Shown one piece after another: positions 59,625-64,000 of a DNA stretch of 64,000 bases (within the stretch, counting starts at the first letter, position 1; every line of letters starts with the position of its first letter). The position numbers and the translations under genes are program-made. This DNA comes from Actinomadura montaniterrae. Lineage in GTDB: Bacteria > Actinomycetota > Actinomycetes > Streptosporangiales > Streptosporangiaceae. Below the pieces are notes generated by a model. The model had not been told where the DNA came from. It saw only the letters and a list, made by a program, of their open reading frames with translations, and did not search any database. The stretch lies in NCBI RefSeq assembly GCF_008923365.1, contig NZ_WBMR01000022.1, positions 1 through 64,000 of the forward strand. Reading direction: 5' to 3'.

Positions 59625-59999
59625 GTGAAAATGCATCATAAAGCGGCGATTGCCGCCATGGCGGGCATCATGGGCACCGGCGTCGCGACCGTGCCGGCCG
59701 CGACGGCGGACACGGGCCAGGCAGGCCCCGCACAGGTCGCCGCCACGGCGCAGCTCGCCAACGCCTACCCCAAGGGACGGGTGACGTCCCGCTCCCGGCT
59801 CGCGATCCGGAGCAGACCCACCACCCGCTCCCAGCGGCTGGGCTCACTGCACCCGGGGCAGATCGTCGACATCAAGTGCTGGACGTGGGGCCAGCCCGTC
59901 CGGGGCGTCCGCACCTGGTACCGGCTGGGCATCAGCACGCCGGAATGGGTGTCGGGCCGCTACATCAGGATCATCAAGGGTCGCGTCCACCACTGCTAG
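59625..59999 (+). CDS. Secreted SH3-domain protein
   Basis: The 124-residue protein starts at GTG 59625 with AGGAG six bases upstream. A signal peptide (AAIAAMAGIMGTGVATVPAATA) precedes a bacterial SH3 (SH3_3-like) domain: LAIRSRPTTRSQRLGSLHPGQIVDIKC and TWYRLGISTPEWVSGRYIRII. Such domains bind cell-wall peptides. Two cysteines (near residues 84 and 124) could form a disulfide. It is an ordinary small secreted protein with no close partner. Confidence 0.85.
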   Translation: MKMHHKAAIAAMAGIMGTGVATVPAATADTGQAGPAQVAATAQLANAYPKGRVTSRSRLAIRSRPTTRSQRLGSLHPGQIVDIKCWTWGQPVRGVRTWYRLGISTPEWVSGRYIRIIKGRVHHC

Positions 60000-61249
60000 G
60001 GCTCGCCGCGCGGGGGGCCGGCCCTCCCGCCCCCCCCCCGCCGGCAGGGCGGCGGCTGGAGAGGGATGCGGAGGACCATGCAGGTGCCGCTCGGCCGGTC
60101 CGCGATCCGCAGCGTGCCGTGGTGGGCCCTCGCCGTCTGCAGCGCGATCGCCAGGCCGAGGCCGGTCCCGTTCGGGTCGGCGCGCCGGGCGTCCGCCCGC
60201 CGGTAGAAGCGGCGGAAGACCGCCTGGCGCTCGTCCGGCGGGATGCCGGGCCCGTCGTCGGCCACCTCCAGGACCGCTTCGCCGCCGTCACAGGCCACCG
60301 TCACCTCGATCCGGCTGCGGGCGTGGCGCTCGGCGTTGGCCAGCAGGTTGGCGAGGAGACGGAGCAGGCCCGTGCGGGAGCCGTCCACCACGGCGGGCGG
60401 GTCCAGGCTGGTGTGCAGCGCGAGCGCGCAGTTGTGGCGGGCCAGGGCGTCGCGCACCAGGTCGCACAGCTCCACCGGTTCGGTCGCGGCGGGGGCACCG
60501 GAGTCGAGGCGGGCGAGTTCGAGCAGGTCGGAGACGATGTCGCTGAGCCGCTCGGCGTCCTGCAGCGCCGCGTGCAGGACCTCCCGCGAGTCGACGTCGG
60601 GTTCGGCGAGCGCCGACTCCAGGCGCGTCTGCAGCCCCGTGAGGGGGCTGCGCAGGTCATGGGAGGCGTCGGCGACCTCCTGCCGCTGCCGCTGCACGGT
60701 CTCGCGCAGCTCGGCCGAGGCCCGCCGCTCCTCCCGCTGCGCCTGCCGGAGCCGGTGGTTGACGCTCTGCAGCTCCCGCGAGCGGACGTACAGCTCGACC
60801 TCCACCCGCAGCAGGTCGACGGGCACCTCGACGCCCTGCGGCCGCTCGTCGCGGAGCTGCTCGATGAACGCGGTGATGTCCTCGATCCGGTGGATGATCA
60901 TGGCCACCCGGCCGGCGGCGTCCAGCAGCGGGGCGTTCACCGTGCTCCAGTAGCGCTTCTCGTACACGCCCGGACGGCCGGGCACCTGCGCGTCGTACCG
61001 TCCCCACGGCATGACGTACGGCTGCGCTTCCGCGAGCACCCACTCCAGGGCGGACCGCCAGTGCGCGGCGTTCTCGCCGTCAGCGCCGCCGGGAAGGACG
61101 TCGAAGACGCGGCGGCCGATCAGCTGCTCGCGCGGCCCGGCCAGCCGCTCGTAGGCCTGGTTCACCGCGACGAACTCCAGGTCGGGCGAGATCACCGCGC
61201 ACGCGACAGGCTCCGCGTCGAACACCGTGGCCAGATCCACCTCCGCCAT
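59996..61249 (-). CDS. PAS-domain sensor histidine kinase (orphan)
   Basis: The 417-residue kinase has an N-terminal PAS domain (about 8-120: VFDAEPVACAVISPDLEFVA; QLIGRRVFDVLPG; YWSTVNAPLLDAAGRVAMI), a coiled-coil linker (about 145-195), the HisKA motif ADASHDLRSPLTGLQTRL and the HATPase motifs NLLANAERHA, DDGPGIPPDE and GTGLGLAIA. It has no transmembrane segment. No response-regulator gene is adjacent, so it is an orphan. Its stop overlaps the convergent SH3 gene by 4 bp. A run of ten C (60030-60039) falls within its C-terminal tail. Confidence 0.93.
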   Translation of the reverse strand: MAEVDLATVFDAEPVACAVISPDLEFVAVNQAYERLAGPREQLIGRRVFDVLPGGADGENAAHWRSALEWVLAEAQPYVMPWGRYDAQVPGRPGVYEKRYWSTVNAPLLDAAGRVAMIIHRIEDITAFIEQLRDERPQGVEVPVDLLRVEVELYVRSRELQSVNHRLRQAQREERRASAELRETVQRQRQEVADASHDLRSPLTGLQTRLESALAEPDVDSREVLHAALQDAERLSDIVSDLLELARLDSGAPAATEPVELCDLVRDALARHNCALALHTSLDPPAVVDGSRTGLLRLLANLLANAERHARSRIEVTVACDGGEAVLEVADDGPGIPPDERQAVFRRFYRRADARRADPNGTGLGLAIALQTARAHHGTLRIADRPSGTCMVLRIPLQPPPCRRGGGGRAGPPRGEP

Positions 61250-61380
61250 CCCCGGGGCCTACCCAGACCTCCCATGAATCGCACATACAGGCCAAATGGG
61301 ATTTCCCAAGACGCCGCAAAACAGCGGAAAGGATCGGTGGATCGGCGGCGGGCACGCCCCCGGCGGGGAATCAACCACCG

Positions 61381-61662
61381 GTGAGCACACCGATGTACAC
61401 GACGGACCGCATCCCGGACGACCAGGAAGGGGTCACCACGCTGGGGATCAGGGCCGGCCAGCCCGCTTCGAGCCCCGAGTCCGCATTCACCAACCTCGAA
61501 CGCGCCAGCGCCGACCTGCGGCCCGACGCGGTCCTCGGGGTGTGCCTTCTCGCCGTCCCGAACGTGGTGGGCCGCACCGACTTCACCACGACCGACGTCA
61601 TGCGCATCCACACCGAGACCCAGTACATCGCGTACGGCACCTGCGTCCGGTTCGAGACCTGA
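61381..61662 (+). CDS. Small protein resembling YbjQ/UPF0145 (DUF74)
   Basis: The 93-residue protein ends ADLRPDAVLGVCLLAVPNVVG, then TETQYIAYGTCVRFET, similar to the C-terminal part of the YbjQ/UPF0145 heavy-metal-binding-type family (ADAVVGV... YGTAV). The N-terminal 30 residues have no recognisable family. The start is GTG 61381. It is divergent from the orphan kinase, and 31 bp before the TDT carrier. Function is unknown and the family assignment is tentative. Confidence 0.55.
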   Translation: MSTPMYTTDRIPDDQEGVTTLGIRAGQPASSPESAFTNLERASADLRPDAVLGVCLLAVPNVVGRTDFTTTDVMRIHTETQYIAYGTCVRFET

Positions 61663-61693
61663 TGGGCGGACCGGCCCGGGCGAGACGCCCCTG

Positions 61694-62788
61694 ATGGACC
61701 GCGTCCGCCGGCAGGTCGCCGACCTGCATCCGGGGTACGCCGCGCTGGTCATGGCGACCGGGATCGTCTCGACCGGGCTGGAGCTGTTCGGCTGGGACGC
61801 GCTGTCGGCGGCGCTGCTCGCGGTGGCGGCCGCCGCGCTGGTCGTGCTGGCGGCGGCGTACGCCTGGCGGGCGGTCGCCTACCCGCGGCGCCTCCTCGCC
61901 GACGCCCGGGACCCGGGCAAGGGCTTCGGGTACTTCTCGCTGGTCGCCGCCCCCAACGTGGTGGGCGTCCGGCTGGCGCTCGACCACCACGTCCTCGCCA
62001 GCGCGGTGCTGGCGCTGGTCAGCGCCCCGATCTGGCTGGTGCTCACCTACGGCATCCCCGGCGCCCTCATCGTCGGCCACCGGGAGGACCCCGTCCTGCC
62101 CAGGATCAACGGGAGCTGGTTCCTGTGGGTGGTGGGGACCCAGTCGCTCGCCGTCTCCGCGGCCACGCTGGCCGGCGCGAGGCACGCGTGGGCGAGCGCC
62201 CTCGCGCCGCTGGCGGTGGCGCTGTGGGGCGTCGGGGTCGTCCTGTACCTCATGCTGGCGAGCCTCGTCACCGCCCACCTGCTGGACGAGCCGGTCACGC
62301 CGCACGCGCTGAGCCCCACGTACTGGGTCTACATGGGGGCGACCGCCATCACCGTCCTCGCCGCGGCGAAGATCCTGGCGCTGCCCGCGGACCTGCCGGT
62401 CCTGGCGTCGACCGGGCAGGTGGTGTCCGGGCTCGCGTTCCTGCTGTGGGCGTTCGGCACCTGGTGGATCCCACTCCTGCTGTTCTTCGCGGTGTGGCGG
62501 CACCTGGTGCGCGGTGCCCCGGTCAGCTACGAGCCCACGCTGTGGAGCATGGTGTTCCCCCTCGGCATGTACGCGGTGGCGACCGCGACCTACGGCCGGA
62601 CGCGGGGCCTCGGGTTCATGGTCGACATAGCGCGGGTCGAGGTGTGGGCCGGCTTCGCCGCCTGGCTCTCGGTGGCCGTCGCCATGGGCGCGGCACTGCT
62701 CCGCCCTCCCCCGCCGGCGCCCGCAGGCACGGCAGACCATGGCGTTGCGCCGGAGCACGAGGACGGGACGCCCGACACCGGCCGGTGA
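61694..62788 (+). CDS. TDT (tellurite-resistance/dicarboxylate) family carrier
   Basis: The 364-residue integral membrane protein has about ten predicted helices. The TDT/SLAC1 signature is visible: LHPGYAALVMATGIVSTGLE near the start, GFGYFSLVAAPNVVGVRL, and SYEPTLWSMVFPLGMYAVATATYG near the C-terminus. TDT proteins transport C4-dicarboxylates or sulfite, or confer tellurite resistance. The C-terminal 30 residues are Pro/Asp-rich. Its co-transcription with the preceding small gene is possible; substrate undefined. Confidence 0.88.
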   Translation: MDRVRRQVADLHPGYAALVMATGIVSTGLELFGWDALSAALLAVAAAALVVLAAAYAWRAVAYPRRLLADARDPGKGFGYFSLVAAPNVVGVRLALDHHVLASAVLALVSAPIWLVLTYGIPGALIVGHREDPVLPRINGSWFLWVVGTQSLAVSAATLAGARHAWASALAPLAVALWGVGVVLYLMLASLVTAHLLDEPVTPHALSPTYWVYMGATAITVLAAAKILALPADLPVLASTGQVVSGLAFLLWAFGTWWIPLLLFFAVWRHLVRGAPVSYEPTLWSMVFPLGMYAVATATYGRTRGLGFMVDIARVEVWAGFAAWLSVAVAMGAALLRPPPPAPAGTADHGVAPEHEDGTPDTGR

Positions 62789-62960
62789 AGGCCCAGAGTT
62801 TCGCGAGCGGCGTGCGCGCGGGCCTCGCCCGCGCCGTCCGTGTAGGGCGCACCAAGGTCCGCTGTCGCCGCGGGCAAAACTGCGTCCGTCCCGCTCCCGG
62901 GCCGTTTCGCACGCTCGGCGCCGAGGGTAGATCGGCGCTGACGACGAGCGAGGGGACGCG

Positions 62961-64000
62961 ATGCCGCAGCAGGGACAGCCGCAGGACGTGCTGGCGCCGC
63001 CCGCGACGGCGGCGATCTTCCTGGTGGTCACGGTCCGCCCCGGCGGCGAGGACGCGGTGCGCGGGCTGCTGCCCGACATCGCGGGGTTGACCCGCGCCGT
63101 CGGCTTCCGGTCCCCGGAGGACGGCCTGAGCTGCGTGACCGGCCTCGGCGCGCACCTGTGGGACCGGCTCTACGGCCCGCCGCGCCCGCGCGGGCTGCAC
63201 CCGTTCCGGGCACTGGCCGGGGCCGTGCACACGGCGGTGTCGACGCCCGGCGACCTGCTGTTCCACCTTCGGGCCCGCCGCCCGGACCTGTGCTTCGAGC
63301 TGGCGCGGCAGCTCATGAGCCGGCTCGCCGGGCACGCCGACGTCGCCGACGAGGTGCACGGCTTCCGGTACTTCGACGAGCGGGACCTGCTCGGCTTCGT
63401 CGACGGCACCGAGAGCCCGTCGGGGCCGGACGCCGTCGCCGCCGTGCGCGTCGGCGGCGAGGACCCGGCCTTCACCGGCGCCAGCTACGTCGTCGTCCAG
63501 AAGTACGTCCACGACATGCGGGGCTGGAACGCGCTGCCGGTCGAGGCGCAGGAGCTGGCGATGGGCCGGGAGAAGCTCAGCGACATCGAGCTCCCGGACG
63601 AGCGGAAGCCGTCGAACTCCCATGTCGCGCTGAACACGATCGTCGACGCGGACGGGACCCAGCACCAGATCGTGCGCGACAACATGCCGTTCGGCTCGAT
63701 CGGCGCCGACGAGTTCGGCACCTATTTCATCGGCTACGCCGGAGACGTCGGCGTCATCGAGACGATGCTGGAGAAGATGTTCATCGGCGACCCGCCGGGC
63801 AACCACGACCGGATCCTGGACTTCTCGACGGCGGTCACCGGCGGCCTGTTCTTCGTGCCCACGGCGGACTTCCTCGACGACCCGTCGCCGCGTCTCGCCC
63901 TGGCGTCCGCCGCCACCGCGGCCGACCCGCCGCCTACATCCGATGACGGCCCGCCCGATGACGGCCCGTCCGGCGACGGCTCGCTTGGCATCGGCAGCCT
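62961..64000 (+). CDS. DyP-type peroxidase, probable encapsulin cargo (partial at right edge)
   Basis: At least 346 codons are present. Start ATG 62961 with GAGGGG upstream. The protein has the DyP GxxDG motif GFVDGTESP near residue 153, the proximal heme histidine in SNSHVALNTIVD near residue 223, the distal arginine in IVRDNMPFG, and a C-terminal FFVPTADFLDD. There is no signal peptide, so it is cytosolic. After the catalytic domain comes a Pro/Asp/Gly-rich linker and then GDGSLGIGSL, the loading peptide that in Brevibacterium and Mycobacterium DyPs targets the enzyme into encapsulin shells. The window ends inside that peptide. Confidence 0.93.
   Translation, partial: MPQQGQPQDVLAPPATAAIFLVVTVRPGGEDAVRGLLPDIAGLTRAVGFRSPEDGLSCVTGLGAHLWDRLYGPPRPRGLHPFRALAGAVHTAVSTPGDLLFHLRARRPDLCFELARQLMSRLAGHADVADEVHGFRYFDERDLLGFVDGTESPSGPDAVAAVRVGGEDPAFTGASYVVVQKYVHDMRGWNALPVEAQELAMGREKLSDIELPDERKPSNSHVALNTIVDADGTQHQIVRDNMPFGSIGADEFGTYFIGYAGDVGVIETMLEKMFIGDPPGNHDRILDFSTAVTGGLFFVPTADFLDDPSPRLALASAATAADPPPTSDDGPPDDGPSGDGSLGIGS

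Overview
The window is very GC-rich, densely packed chromosomal DNA with GTG/TTG as well as ATG starts, many 4-bp ATGA/GTGA gene overlaps and typical actinobacterial families (DUF6461, serine/threonine kinase fused to WD40 propellers, IclR/TetR/MerR regulators, DHA2 exporters, encapsulin-type DyP peroxidase). It fits an aerobic, saprophytic actinomycete. A Streptosporangiales/Thermomonosporaceae-like host is plausible, but that placement is an impression, not something the sequence proves. I see no rRNA, tRNA, CRISPR array, insertion sequence or phage gene.

Layout. 1-10 kb: a BlaI/BlaR1-type pair (the M56 peptidase runs off the left edge), a TraB-like protein, an HxlR regulator divergent from a carboxymuconolactone-decarboxylase-like gene, a LOG protein, a cytochrome P450, an atypical SDR, and a 1120-residue kinase carrying 14 WD blades. 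10-15.5 kb: a HAD phosphatase with an apparently leaderless promoter, an acetyl-CoA hydrolase/transferase, and a sulfide/persulfide operon (CsoR/CstR-type repressor, metallo-beta-lactamase-rhodanese, rhodanese-DUF2892, TauE/SafE) with three ATACCC-n4-GGGTAT operators. 15.6-18.3 kb: a QsuB-type 3-dehydroshikimate dehydratase and a TetR regulator.

18.3-37.5 kb is the most interesting part. A minus-strand unit encodes a Tat-exported PQQ dehydrogenase followed by pqqA (53 aa, in the short gap), pqqB, pqqC, pqqD and pqqE. Divergent from it is a secreted ThuA-domain protein. Then come a branched-chain-amino-acid-type ABC importer (including a LivM-LivG fusion), a thiamine-pyrophosphate enzyme, a zinc alcohol dehydrogenase and an aldehyde dehydrogenase. 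Divergent from these are an IclR regulator, a family III CoA-transferase and a citryl-CoA-lyase-like protein. All four promoter regions of this block carry the same 36-bp element: two 15-bp inverted repeats whose starts are exactly 21 bp apart. I infer that this is one regulon, probably controlled by the local IclR protein, for oxidation and uptake of an unidentified alcohol or acid substrate.

37.5-64 kb is a set of small units: an ArsR/CDF metal-efflux pair, a nucleotidyltransferase-fold protein, DUF6461, an alpha/beta hydrolase with an unknown 453-aa partner, a SnoaL-rhodanese fusion with a DHA2 exporter and its TetR regulator (23-bp palindromic operator), MerR plus SDR, a NarL/HisKA_3 two-component pair, an MFS-cupin-ABC-ABC operon, an M14 lipoprotein, an 11-residue-repeat (LEA-like) protein with an SRPBCC partner, an SH3 secreted protein, an orphan PAS histidine kinase, a TDT carrier and, at the right edge, a DyP peroxidase whose C-terminus is becoming an encapsulin-loading peptide exactly where the window stops.
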